A stretch of DNA of 64,000 nt from NCBI RefSeq assembly GCF_964340395.1, contig NC_135563.1:6449422-6513421 (forward strand), given 5' to 3'. Below are positions 1-46,379 of this stretch, one piece after another. Numbering within the stretch: position 1 is the first letter of the stretch; each line of letters starts with the position of its first letter. This DNA is from Glandiceps talaboti (lineage: Eukaryota > Hemichordata > Enteropneusta > Spengelidae). The translations under genes and the position numbers were made by a program. The notes under the pieces were generated by a model. That model saw only the letters and a list, made by a program, of their open reading frames with translations. It had not been told where the DNA came from and ran no database searches.

Positions 1-150
1 GCAATCACAACCTCGGTCTGCGAAACCCATATCCAGGCTGTAACGATTAATGAGATTATGGGCCATATTTGCAAGTCTCTTTATCAATCAGAATATGAGA
101 TTGATGACAAATGACTTATATTAACATCATTTTTCTTTGCTTACATTAAG

Positions 151-3100
151 GTGAAACAAAAAGCTCTGGTGATGGCAGACATGAATGCATTCCTACAGAA
201 AAGACAAGAAGAAGAGGAAAACATGAAAGTAGACATTGATGAGTTGACAGATAGTCTTAACCAGTATGTACAAGATTTATACATGACAAATCATTGTCAA
301 TTTCTATTCATCCTTTTTCACTACTATGCAAAAAATGCTATCGGCAAACTAAAATAGACACAAGTATTGTTGTTGGGGTTGATTACACAAGTGGATGATA
401 GCAGCACCTTGGTTATGTAGATATCATCACCCAGTAATCAAAATAGTGTAAACATTGAATGAGGTTGAATGTGCAGCACTTGAGGAAAACTCGCTGTCAA
501 TAATGCCACCCTACTGTGAGTGTACATTATTGCATGTCCATTGATAGTTTATATCAACTTGTTTACAATGATAGGTTGTTCTCTACATCCTTCCATGTTT
601 TCAAAATTGTTCCTCTCCTTTCATTTGTAATTAGTCTGTGTCTGCGCTTGGAGTTCTTCAGAGAACATTGTAAATTTGCTTTATTATTATTATTATAGGT
701 TTAGTTTACGTCTTTGTTAGCTTGCTGATAGTTCATCTACCATTGCTGTATTTTGTTTTATAGTTTAATTTACATTCCTACAATTCTATACACAAATCTA
801 ACATTATCACCTTGTATTTTAATCTTGATTGACAATAAATTCTAAGGCGAGCCTTTCCTTCATCGCAAATGACACACACATCCACTCAATCTATAAAAAA
901 AAATCACAGATTTGATTTTTGGTCTTCAGTTTTTCAGTTTGGTTATTGAGCCTTCAGTTTACTAAGATAGATACAAACTAAAATTATTATCACAACATAT
1001 TGATACAACAGTGATAAGCTATTGAATGGACATTGGTTTAATAATAGTCTCAGTAGGGTGGCATCTGCAGAGTGCTATTGACAGGTCCATGAACTTACAG
1101 TTCACTGTTTTGGGACTTCCAATGTTTACACTATGCTGATCACAGGGTGATTAGAATTACACAACATAGGAACCGCTATCACCCACTTGTGTAATCTACC
1201 ACATTGAAGAACAGTAGATTTAGATAGTTTGCATCTATCATAGTAAACCGAAAGCTCGATTACTAGAGTCATATATTTGAAAATTGATGCAATGAGTAAA
1301 GTGTAAAAAGAATTCAAGATTGAACAGATCATGTCAAAAACAAGAACACTTTTGTAATTCCTTACCACGTTACAGTCCATTTGAAAGTAAAAATTGACAG
1401 TTGTGTTTCTAAACTACAAATATTTGCTATTTTGTGCAGTTTGCAGGAAGAAAAGCTTCGCTTCATGTGTAACCTTGAGATCCAGTTCTTACTCAAACAA
1501 GGTCAAGTTGAGGTAGACCCAGGACCTTTTATCTATGATCATTTGGATAGTATCCTAATACATCGTGGTGTTGTGGAAGATCTCAATGCAACTATCAGGG
1601 TGAGTTTCCATATTTGGTCAGATATCTATATAAGGGTGCAATGAAAATCTTTCATTACCATGTTTGGGCATGATTGACATTCATCCAAAGTTTCCATATT
1701 TGGTCAGTTATCCATAAAAGGATATATTAAACTTTCTTAGTACCATATTTGGACATGATTCATTCATCCAAAGTTTCCATATTTGGTCAGTTATCCATAA
1801 AAGGATATATTAAACTTCCTTAGTACCATATTTATGCATGATTGACATTGAGAGAAAAAGGACAAACTTAACCATGTCGGTAAAACATTAAAAATTATGA
1901 TGTTGCATACATGTAAAGAGTATTTTAAAATGATGAAAGATAATTGAAAGACTACTAAATCTGTTTTGAATGATATTTGAGATATTGACAATAACCATCT
2001 TTTCAAATTGTTGTTGACAGCAACTGGGTGAACAGAAGATAACAGCTATGACAGAAAGTAAAGACTTTAGGAAAGGTATCCATGTATTGGAATGGTAAGT
2101 CAAAATGTACAATTATATCACTATGACATATATACTATAGTAAGACAGACCCATGAGAAAACGTGCAACATAATTTGATAAACTGAGAGCTTTCAACAGC
2201 AAAATGTCACTTTTTTAGACAGTCAGACACAAATTAAAACTATTGTTGTTGTATGTGGTAGACTACACTATCTGTAAGCAGTACCTTGGTTATAATTACC
2301 TTATCAAGATAGTGTAAACACTGGAAAATCCCCAAAAATGTACATGTACACTGGTATTTCATGGAAGTCCAAAACGTTGCATGTTGCTTCCAAGGACATT
2401 TCATAGTGAAAGTTAGAAACGCATTTTAATGTGTCGCCTCTTGCAAAAAACTTACTATCAGGGATGTCGCTCAACTTTGAGTGTAATTATATCAACATCC
2501 ATTGGGAGTTTATATGGATAGTGTTTTTTTGCATGATTCATTAGCCATTGTCATACCTGTGTCTGTATTGTGTGTTATTTCTAAGGCATGGTGTATGATA
2601 TACCGCAAAGAGCAGATAGCTGATAAATGAACCATGTACTAAACTGTACTAGACTGTCTTGCAACTCAAGACTATCAGTTATGGAAAACTGAATCCTCAC
2701 ACAGCCTGCAAGTCAAGCTTTATGTTAAAGATTATCGCCAATAAAAATGTTAATTTTTGAAATGATTTGTTTTCAGGGAGCACAAGAAAAATTTGATGCA
2801 AATTGAAGACCTAATGAACAAAGCTCGTGACATCCAGTCATTGAAAGTGTCTAGAGAGTTACAAAAAGTAAGTATTAATTAATATGTATGGTATATAATA
2901 GAATAGAAATTAGAATTCCCAGGAGTTTCAAATTTTGTGCAGCTGCCATTTGACTCAAGTACCAGAGGTCATCAGTTTTAAGATTTATAAAACATTGTCT
3001 CATCTGAACCTCGTTACTTAGTTAACACAGAGTTGACAGTAAAGGCCAGATAGGCCTAAAGTCAAAATGAATCTATTAAAGTGGCCATATGGATGAGAAT

Positions 3101-5340
3101 TTGGTATTTATTTTGGATTTTTATTTGATAAAACAGCTTCACCATGTTTTTCTACTTGAAAAAATAATGTGAAATAACATATACCAAGTCCATGTTCACA
3201 TCTCAATAAATGGCAAAACATTAAACAATGTGTAAAATGTTTGTTATTGTACGTACAATAACAAACTTTTTACATTTTGTGCATCTTTTTGCAATGTATT
3301 GAGTTATGAACATGGACTTGGTATATGTTATTTTGCATTATTTTTTCAAGTAGAAAAACATGGTGAAGCTGTTTTATCAAATAAAAATCCAAAATAAATA
3401 CCGAATTCTCATGCATATGGCCACTTTAACAATATGTGCAATTTAACATTTGGCGTAATTTCCAACTTTGTTTTTTGTGTTCATTTGATATAGCAAAATG
3501 TGTCCACTCAACTTTATTGACCACCTGTGTCACTGTACAGAATGTTTCCAAAATATTACTAATACTAGTATATTTTAGTTTGTTTTGGTTTCGTAGTGCT
3601 GAATACCAAATATTTGTACTGCTGTATCTAAAGTAATTGTTACAGTATCAATGTCATGCTGGTGTATTTTAAAGAATTCCCTTCTAAATTCATTGTCAAT
3701 TTGTCTTTACAGTACTTGAATGATGCAGACCATGAATCTAAGAAGCAGCAAGAGATTGGTAAACTTGAAGAAACTCTGGATCTTCAAGACAGGGTAGGTG
3801 TTTGTTTTACAAATATCAACTTGTATGTCAGACTGTGTGAGTAGGATTTGGTGCTGGAACTAACATCATGTGAATCAGATATGCTCTAAAATGGTTATAC
3901 GTACATTACCATATTTGGTGTTGATGACACATTGTTTTTAGTACACATCTTGTTACATCAAAGTGTTGTCCTTTCTTGAATGCATAGTATTTTTACATAC
4001 AGAGTTTTTTTTTTACATTTGTACATCATCAGTGAATGTTGATTGTCTAACTGACAACTACAAAATGTACATTACATACACTGTATTAGATACGTATGTC
4101 ATTGTACTCTCAGTGGCCTATACTTTCAGTGGCCTGTGAGAAGGATAGGCCAGTGTGTGAGGGCACCCTGATACAGTGTATCTTATAGACTACTACATGT
4201 ACATACTGTCCTTTTGTCTTGAATGTACACTGAATATATCATCACTATCAAAACAACAGCGATTAACTCAGAATATGAAATACTGCTCATATCTATTGCT
4301 ATTAGTTGTTGTGGTTTGTATTTGCAATGGGCACACAGAAGCAACTTATTAACGTTGTTGTGAAGAGTAGCATAAATCAGATGGTATTGTTCACACATAT
4401 TCTTGGTTTTTTTACTCATTTTCAGCATCATGAGAAGAACATGGGAGAACGTAAAGACATCATAGGTCAACTACGTCAGACAATTAGAAAGAAGGAAAGA
4501 GACAACCATAAACTGATGAGAGAGTTACAGGAACTGAATGTCACTGTAGCAGAGAGGAAACACATTAATTCTGTCAATGGTAAATATCTACTGCTTAAAT
4601 TACCGTAACAAATCATGTGCGTGATGTCTTTATCGAAAGTGACCACACAAACTATGAGAATGACTATTTACATTTTGATAACTACCTGAGTCCAATTTAC
4701 ACCAATGTGCTCCTCCCATGAGAAACACACAGCATCCTGTTAACATTGCATCATAACTACACATGCATATACATAGGCCACTGCTTCCATAACATGGGGC
4801 ATGTATCTTGGTGTTTTAAACTTCACCTACAACAATGCAGTGCCAGTGTCATAATGTAGTATAACAAAGTATTGGATTAGGACCGTGATAGCAAAGGTCA
4901 AAGCAGTTGGTAAATGCTGATTGTGAACAAACTAAAATTGAAAGAAGAAAAAATGAAAATACTCACAGGAACATCTAGGATGAACATTGCCATTGGCGTA
5001 GGTAAACATTCTAATGAACTTATAAAATACAAAAGAGTCTCCCAAGCAAATTCGGTAAAAGACTCCTTAACTGCGAGATCAAAATTGTGAGTTACTAATC
5101 TTCTTTGTTTGTCTGTGTTCGATATGAAATCTTCAGTCTTAAACTAAAGAATACATTGTTATCTTTACAGCTGACAAACATGCCGATTCTGGAGCTGAGA
5201 AGAGAATGCATGATATTGTACAAAGACGTAAACTGGTAGACCTAGCCAAGGCACAGGCACAAGAAGTGGCTGTACTCAGAGCTGAAGTAGAAAGACTTCG
5301 CATGAGAACCTTCCCAGCATTAGTGCAAGTTGAACACTAA
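151..5340 (+). CDS. 3' part of a coiled-coil ciliary protein, CFAP43/CFAP44 type (7 exons, 5' end outside window)
   Basis: Seven GT-AG exons join in one frame: 151-263, 1440-1599, 2021-2094, 2777-2867, 3713-3793, 4426-4579 and 5171-5340 (stop TAA). They give 280 residues. The product is almost all charged coiled coil and ends RTFPALVQVEH after a conserved-looking QRRKLVDLAKAQAQEV stretch. From family memory this resembles the C-terminal coiled-coil of CFAP43/CFAP44, WD-repeat proteins of the axonemal tether complex of inner dynein arms. I cannot decide between the two, so no symbol is given. The exon at 151 is entered in phase 0 after an AG acceptor, so the WD-repeat half must lie left of the window. 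The gene converges on SNRNP200. Exon structure is well supported; the name is less certain. Confidence 0.75.
361..700. repeat. Dispersed repeat, 'CAGGGTGATTAG' family
   Basis: This intronic stretch shares blocks (in the opposite orientation) with 940-1230, 2110-2540, 16770-17250, 24460-24560 and 26400-26560. Shared words include TGATAAGCTATTGAATGGA, CAATGTTTACACTAT and ATCACCCACTTGTGTAATC. It is a diverged interspersed family with no coding capacity seen; the copies at 16.77 and 16.97 kb are tandem. Confidence 0.6.
940..1230. repeat. Dispersed repeat, 'CAGGGTGATTAG' family
   Basis: A second copy of the family described at 361-700, containing TGATACAACAGTGATAAGC and the CACAGGGTGATTAGAAT block. 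Confidence 0.6.
1600..1850. repeat. Three-unit tandem repeat abutting a splice donor
   Basis: Units of roughly 85-100 bases beginning GTTTCCATATTTGGTCAG recur about three times, starting immediately after the exon end at 1599. The first unit supplies the intron's donor GTGAGTTTCC. Confidence 0.8.
3076..3429. mobile_element. Palindromic fold-back MITE, family P1 (full copy)
   Basis: The element is an almost complete inverted repeat of about 170-base arms centred on GTACGTAC near 3252. It begins TTAAAGTGGCCATATG and ends with the reverse complement of that word. TTAA at both edges fits a TTAA target site, as used by piggyBac-type transposases (inference). A related copy lies at 58025-58325 and a half copy at 11595-11760. 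It sits in an intron of the CFAP-like gene. Confidence 0.8.
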
Positions 5341-5735
5341 AACTGAACCGAAACTGAACTTACTTAAAGGACTTGTATCATACAGTGAATCCTTCCGTCC
5401 CATAAATATCAACTATGAACTGTTTATAAAGATTCAACATGACCCTGATACATTTACTAATATTGGACTTTGTTTGGTTTGATACTAGAATTCTTGGACA
5501 TCACTGGATATTGCATCAACAATATGAACCAATATATCTTTCCTGGTGTGACTTCTTGTATCTTTAGTGTAGTGTTTTAATATACCTGTAATTTCTTATG
5601 ATTGTATATAAATAGTCATTTGTATCGATTGTGCAGTTTGTATATGGCATTTACTGCATTTACTATAATGTGTATACTGACATGAGTCAAACAAGCTGTA
5701 TTATTGTAATAAAATAACTTCACCATTAACATTTT
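5341..5735 (+). other. 3' UTR of the CFAP43/44-like gene with poly(A) signal
   Basis: Sequence after the TAA at 5340 is AT-rich and noncoding. An AATAAA at 5708-5713 is the likely polyadenylation signal, giving a 3' UTR of about 390 bases. Confidence 0.55.
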
Positions 5736-6335
5736 CTGTGTGCTGTCTTATATATTGGTTCAACAAATCTGTAGCATGCCCACATTTATGATATGCATCC
5801 AAGTTTAAGGTAAATTGGGATTATAGGGGAATGTGTATGTCACTGAAGGATATGGTCAATAGGCCTGATTAGAAAGACAAAAGATTTTTATAGTTTGGCC
5901 ACTAGGAGTGCTATTCAGAAGCACTAAGATGCGAGTCTATTAGAAAGACAAAAGATTGTTATAGTTTTACCTCTAGGAGTGCTGTTAAGACAGCTTTTGG
6001 ACCAGCTGGGTGGTGGGACTGATTATTGAATAATCTCTTATAATTTCCCCGTTTCAGAGTAAAATTGGAGGCATTCTCAACCAGTCAAACTACTCTGTCA
6101 ACTTTGTTTCACATAATTTTCATGATCTCTTGACGGCTGTGATTTTTAGGCTTCCTAAAGGGTGCCCTCTTGTGACACTTCTTTTGAAACAGACTCCCAA
6201 CGTGGTATCAAACTGAATATGAATCTTCAATGATGTATTTCATGGAAGTGTGTTCAGCATGTATAGCGTGACTATTATACTACACACTGCAATAAACAGA
6301 CAAACACGTTTAATTTCCAGGATATTTCTATGATA
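5736..6335. other. Intergenic spacer between convergent genes
   Basis: No gene seen. Two diverged direct repeats of about 75 bases (GAAAGACAAAAGATT... CTAGGAGTGCT) lie at 5868-5995. The region separates the 3' ends of the CFAP-like gene and SNRNP200. Confidence 0.5.
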
Positions 6336-7912
6336 TTTATTCATTAAAGAATCTCTTAACCAAGGACAATATACATTTTAGTAAAGTGAATTCCTTATAT
6401 AAGAACTTCCCATACATGTAATTTGAAAACTACACCAGCATGGCGCACTCAATCTGACTCTTGCCATAATACAAATCGCTGTGGAAATGACTGCATTTGA
6501 TATTTGAAGTAATAACATCTATCTCAAAACACAAAAAGTTAATTTGAGTAGAAAATACAATAAACATAAAAAATAAGTATTCAATAAGGCAAACAAAATG
6601 TTGATTATTGTTGTCTCCCAAAAGTTTGTGTTTTATTCATTGTAAACAGTGGCTGCTGAAGTCAACAACATTAAAAGAAACAATTCACTTTTGACTCAAT
6701 ACGGTAACACATAAAATGTGGGTAGAATAGAATTAACAAAGACTCAACAATAGACATTTTATGTGATGCTTACTTCAATTTCACAGTATTTTCTACACAG
6801 TAAAAGAAGAACGCCAATATAAGGTTTATGTGATGCTTGCTTCAATTTCACAGTATTTTCTACACAGTAAAAGAAAGCCAATATAAGGTTTATGTGATGC
6901 TTACTTCAATTTCACAGTACTTTCTACACCATAGTAAAAGAAGAAATGCTAGAATGAATGCGATCTATCCTTTCTTTGTGAAACTTGGTGAAATTAAAAA
7001 AAAAGTCAAACATCTCTAGTTCGAAATATATCAATCTATTTACACATAAACTTTGACAAACACACATGCCAAGTTTAGTAACAAATTTTCCATCTTAGTG
7101 AGACAATGACATAATGAATCCCAGTAAATCAAAGTATTTAGTCATTCTGCTAGGCACCACAAAATGGAATCACTTAGCTGTTTCAAATTGAACACAACAT
7201 ATGCTTTGATTGTTTATAAAACTGCAGCAATGTACACCAATGTTTCTTATATTCAAGCAAATAAAATCCCTTGTATTATGAATTTAATAAGCGTGTATCA
7301 TGAACTTTCCAAGTGTTGATACACTATGTACAATGTTGATCAGTCATAGAATAAAACTACACAACGAACAGCATAATACAGAATGTATTTGCTATCTTGT
7401 ATAGATAGAGGACCAGTGTGCCCTCCTAGCCAATTTGACGTGCCACTGACGCACACAGTTTCTACTGATGCACCAATATTCAGTGTTGCCATATCTATTA
7501 CTATGTGGTGACTCACAAGAAATGCCAATTTTTCTCATTTTGACTCACAACAACAAAATGTGGCTATCATTAGAGGGCACACTGAAGAGGACTATGAACT
7601 GTCAAAACATGACAATTATAAACAGTGACAATCCATGTGTTTTGCCTTTGAAGGCATGTTATGACACTTGTAGAATGTTACTACAGTACCACATTGCAAG
7701 TTTGTGGGGGTGGGATGGGGGGGGGGGGGATTCCTTAAAGTTTATCTTTTAAGTCTTTTTTTTTTCTTGAGTATGGTGGCTAGATATTCCATAAATGTTC
7801 AATCAGATATGCTGTGTTGTGTCATGTGTTGACAACAGGAGATGGTGTTCAAGCAAAATGTTCCTCTCTGATAAAACTGATACATTTAGCAATGTCACTC
7901 TCATACACTCTT
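6336..7912 (-). other. Probable SNRNP200 3' UTR and/or spacer
   Basis: Downstream of the SNRNP200 stop codon (read on minus) no coding frame is supported. AATAAA signals on the minus strand occur at 6632-6637 and 6336-6341, so a long 3' UTR is possible. Within it a 64-67 base unit containing TATGTGATGCTTACTTCAAT is repeated three times at 6757-6945. Confidence 0.4.
6757..6945. repeat. Three-copy 65-base tandem repeat
   Basis: The word ATGTGATGCTT recurs at 6761, 6828 and 6892, followed each time by CAATTTCACAGTA and TCTACAC. The units are nearly identical. Confidence 0.9.
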
Positions 7913-42201
<34,289 letters not shown>

Positions 42202-42225
42202 GCTGACTCCGTTTTGATGACAACA

Positions 42226-42240
42226 ATATGGCGGCGCACA
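42226..42240 (-). promoter_or_regulatory. YY1-like element upstream of SNRNP200 start codon
   Basis: The plus strand reads AATATGGCGGCGC just upstream of the ATG at 42201. ATGGCGGC is the YY1 core found near transcription starts of many housekeeping genes. The 5' UTR is therefore probably short. Start site inferred, not seen. Confidence 0.4.
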
Positions 42241-42654
42241 TACGAAATGCTTGCGTTCCGTATTTGCATAATTGATAGTGCGCCCTCATCATTTTCAATC
42301 CCTGCATGTTGTGTCGTAGTATTTCAGTATTCTATTCATCAATTTGAAACGTTTGTCACAGAGTCTGCATTATCTCCCTAGGAAGTTATATTTAAATTGT
42401 CAAATTTTCTTTGACCGCCAGACGCCGGTAGACCTCAGACGTCGGTTTTGCGCCCTCTGTTGGTGGTACTCTTCCTCAAAGTCCTTGTCAATGTACATGT
42501 ATTCAAGTACCTACCAGCTTATTCAACGCATCTTGCCAAATTATTGACGATCAATGTACAGTTGGTATATGTCATTTATGATTAGTTTGGGTAACAGCCT
42601 ATGGCCACACTATAATGTTGACATTGCAAGATATATATACTAATGCCCAGGGAG

Positions 42655-42656
<2 letters not shown>

Positions 42657-42685
<29 letters not shown>
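42657..42685. repeat. (GA)n microsatellite, short allele of unit A
   Basis: About 14 GA units; the orthologous site in unit D (61008-61141) has about 67. Confidence 0.97.
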
Positions 42686-42688
<3 letters not shown>

Positions 42689-43379
42689 GGTCTCATGTTT
42701 TCGAGATGACCTTGGTAACAGTGTTAGCCATAATCAACTGTTACAAATACAGTTTCAGGGATTGTTCACGTATTCAACTATATATCAATCACTGCACTAT
42801 CTTACAGGTATCAATCCCCATATACGTGTATAACAACCACGTCGCGCCATTTGGCAGAGAAACTTCTCAAATGTCGTTAGGGGTAGACCATTCGATATTC
42901 TGGGGGGGGGGGGGCTTGGAAGATTGGTGGAGAGTCATTATTTTTTTTCCCACTTGCTTGCCTGTGAATCATTTTTTTTCTCCTTCGCCCATGCTGGCAA
43001 CTTTTTTTCTTTGCTTCTTTGAGATATCCGGATTTTTTTTACGTCAATGTTGAACACCTACATTTGTTGCCACAATTTTTCTGTTTGGTTTTCGCACACG
43101 GTAATACAGAGAGTAAAAAGATGCTGTTCTATCACACAGATTATATTTATAATTATAATTGTATTTAAAATTATAATTGATTTTCAATTAAATAAACATC
43201 GTTGACAGTTTTTATGCCATAGTATGATGACACACTGAAAATACAAATCGGAATCTTGATTGGTGAGCTCAAACATTCAGATAGACCGGTCAGTTTCTCC
43301 AGCTTGGGGGGATGGGGTGTGTGGGGGTACGGTGTCAGTGTTTTTTTCCATTGGACCGACAAAACGTCACTGACCCCCG

Positions 43380-44160
43380 TGAATAAAGTTTCATAGCATC
43401 TGACAGTAAGCTGTAGAGGGAAGAGCTTTGAGACTGGATATGTCCACCTCTTGTGTGAGTGTGTGTGAATGGGGGGGGGGGTTCTAGGGAGTCTCCCCCT
43501 AGAAGCCTTGGAGGATTTTAAATTCTAAAGGCAATGTTTAGGCTATTCACAGACACTTTCAGACAATAATTTACAAACTTTACAAGACAGTTCTAACATG
43601 TAAAAAGCAACTTCGTGAGGTTGAAACATTTTTTAAATAAAGGTTCATAGCATCTTGACAATAAGAGGTGGAGGAAAGAACTGTGATTTGAGACTGGAAC
43701 ATGTCTACCTCTTACGGGGGGTTCTAGGAGGTCTCCCCCTAGAAGCCCTGGAGGTTTTTTACTTCTAAAGGCAATGTTTAGGCTATTCACAGACACTTTC
43801 AGACAATAATTTGCAAGCTTTACAAGACAGCTCTAACAATTGTAAAAAGCAACTACACATGGTTGAAACATTTTTGAAATAAAGTTTCATAGTATCTTGA
43901 CAGTAAGAGGTGGAGGGAAGAACTTTGATTTGAGGCTTGGACATGTCTACCTCTTATGGGGGTCCTAGGGGGTCTCCCCTAGAAGCTTTTCAAGGGTTTT
44001 TTTACCAATTTTGGTGAATCTTATTGTTGGTCTAACGAATGAGTGGCCTCTGGGGTGATGGGAGTCCAAGGGGTCCCCCCCCCCGCCAGATCTGCAGTTT
44101 TTTGTTTCTATTTAGGCAATTTTTAGGTTATTCATAGCCTCTGAGATACATATTGCCAAG
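43380..44160. repeat. Tandem ~245-base repeats inside the Harbinger-like element
   Basis: Units start ATAAAGTTTCATAGCATC at about 43385, 43637 and 43879, and include GGCAATGTTTAGGCTATTC and GTCTCCCCCTAGAAG. A fourth, decayed unit follows. Confidence 0.85.
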
Positions 44161-44673
44161 CATCGAAAAGCTAAAGTAAATATAACTTTTTAAATAAGTT
44201 TTCCATGTTATAAAAGTGGGCCTGTAACATTGGTATAGGGGCATTGGTATTGCATGTATAGTAAAGTTACTGATGTGTTAGAACACTTTAGGAGGTCATA
44301 TCTAGTGTACAATAGAAACTCGAATTTGAGTTGTGGTGTCGATACATGTAGTGTCTGAAATAGGAAGTATATCATCCCTTTTGACAAATTCATACTGAAG
44401 AGACTAGAACAATTTAGATTAAGTTCTTTTATAGACTATCCAATAGTATGACGATTACCATTACAAAACCTTCAAGTTCACTTTTGCCCCAAAGTGTAAG
44501 ATAAGTGAAGCAGTAATTGTGAAATAGCCAAACACTTACATGGCATGTTCTGTAACTAGTGTTGTAGCTAGGTAATACATGTATTATATGTATAATTTTA
44601 TGTAACTTATAGTTATGTTTGAACCTTTACATGAAGTAATATCTAAACCATTTATGAAAGAAACAGAGACAAG

Positions 44674-44679
<6 letters not shown>

Positions 44680-44757
<78 letters not shown>
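44680..44757. repeat. (TA)n microsatellite
   Basis: About 38 TA units inside the Harbinger-like element. Confidence 0.98.
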
Positions 44758-44760
<3 letters not shown>

Positions 44761-45755
44761 CACAGGCTAACGAAACTGACTGGTCCCTGACATGTGTTTG
44801 AAACTGTTTGTCATGATTTGACAAGTGTCCTGGTTGGAGAGGTACGAGCAGGTTGAACAGTGTACTCGAACCTGTGCATCATTTCCCTGCCAAGACATTT
44901 TTTTTCTAGCAGCAGTGGTCCATCTTTTTTTTCATCACCCACTCATATGCGGATTTCTTTTTCAAGCAAATCCATTTGGCATCTTTCCCCCCCCCCCGAA
45001 ATCTTCCAAGCCCCCCCCCCAGGATATCAAATGGTCTACCCCTTACTACGGGGGTGCTTTCATCTTGAAGTAGGCACCATCACTTATCGGCTGCATGACA
45101 TCCCGGCATCTAAACATACAATTGGGTCAGAGCTGAGGGTCAGATCTGATCAAAGATACATATTTATATATCAATATTTAATCATACTTATATTTACTTA
45201 CATATTCAGTAGAAAAATTACACTGATCTTTGGGTTTAACAAAATTATGCCTTTCTGTTCAAGAATGAAAATGTTCTCCACTCGACCTCTGTTAGCAGCC
45301 GAGGATAGCAGAGGAGGCCGGACAGGTCTCGCGTGACACCCATGGCGTTAGGATCACAGACATTTGTGACCCGAAATATGTTTCAGAAAGTAAATAAATT
45401 ATCGATAATATTGACGTATTTGGCCGATATTAAATGAAAGTGATCAAATTACACAAGTTTTCAGGACCACGTAATTCCGCTAACGTTAACGTTGTGATAT
45501 AGCCGTTAGCGGGAGTACATGGTGTTAGAAACCCGTGTAATTTACACTTTTCGTTTATTTTACGCCATTCTTATCGATATTTTTATTTTATTTTCTGAAA
45601 CATATAAGATCACATGTCTGTGGTAGGATCATGGGCCATGCGGCCATGTGTCTGAAGTTGTTCGCCGTAAATGTGTACGTAGCGCCCTCTCAGGTATCCC
45701 TGTCATTAAATAGTCCAAGCACAGCACTCTGTGCCACTCGTCACACGTACTTGTC

Positions 45756-45826
45756 TATATAGCTAGCTAGCTGTCAAGGGCTTAGGGTCTACAGTCAACA
45801 ACGTAACTGGACAACCATCAAAGTTG
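45756..45826 (+). promoter_or_regulatory. TATA box and noncoding first exon, copy A
   Basis: TATATAG at 45756-45762 is followed by the conserved first exon GGTCTACAGTCAACAACG... ending at 45826 with donor GTTAGT. Same arrangement as copy D. It now drives only a broken gene. Confidence 0.55.
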
Positions 45827-45951
45827 GTTAGTAATTTTATACAATATCCATTCACGATAACAACTTTTCGTTGCATTGTTGTCAAATGTGAGAGTAAAAC
45901 GTACATGACATAATATTTCTTTTCAAAAGCTGTATTATTTTACGATGTATA

Positions 45952-46341
45952 ATGGCTTTCAGTGAGTTCACTCTTACCTATGGTTCTTTCCAGCCGGTGT
46001 ATGACTTGTATAATTATCTCACCAATGAGAAGGGTCAGCAACCAGTGGTCATAGATTCCGACGATCTGATCCAGAACCCACGTGATCTACTACAGCGGTA
46101 TTGTAAAATCATGGGAATCCCGTTTTATGAAAGTATGTTAAATTGGCAGCCAGGAAATATTGGACACTGGCACGAATTGCTTTCAGGTCCATATTTTTCA
46201 TTCATGTACAAGTCTGCTATCGAAAGTTCTGGTTTTCTCCCTCCTAAACCAAAGACTATAGTGGTGAAGAAAACAACGATATGCCACCAGCAATCAAAGA
46301 AGCCATTGAGAAAGATACTGTTATGTTCGAAGAAATTATAA
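45952..46341 (+). pseudogene. Truncated sulfotransferase-like gene, copy A
   Basis: Relative to copy D, about 1.13 kb is deleted, from within intron 1 (matching 62336) to mid-coding (matching about 63467). This removes the 3' part of the intron, the acceptor and the first ~135 codons with the PAPS-binding loop. Intron sequence supplies a chance ATG, so MAFS is fused in frame to EFTLTYGSFQPVYDLYN. A two-base insertion after PKPKT shifts the frame, replacing the normal C-terminus (SGEEND...NKM). Catalysis is not credible; the 3' flank still matches copy B. Confidence 0.88.
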
Positions 46342-46379
46342 AGAACAAAATGTGAACATATCCATATCATCAGTTTACA

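Larger units (their letters stand above)
42880..45042. mobile_element. Harbinger-like non-autonomous DNA transposon, 2163 bp
   Basis: Terminal inverted repeats begin GGGGTAGACCATT and continue through a G-run to GCTTGGAAGAT, over 50 bases with mismatches. TTA is duplicated at both edges (42877-42879 and 45043-45045). Unit D has the uninterrupted site with a single TTA at 61437-61439, which proves the boundaries. A 3-base TWA duplication is typical of PIF/Harbinger (family knowledge). The interior is noncoding: three to four tandem units of about 245 bases (43380-44160) and a (TA)n run. No transposase. Confidence 0.85.

Noticed and set aside
1-113. Open stretch at the left edge as an extra upstream exon of the CFAP-like gene
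   Set aside because: It ends in TGA, has no donor before it and lacks the charged coiled-coil composition of the true exons. More likely intron.
42643-43053. 136-codon plus-strand frame beginning in the GA repeat
   Set aside because: It spans a microsatellite and the end of a DNA transposon, and is interrupted in the paralogous unit D.
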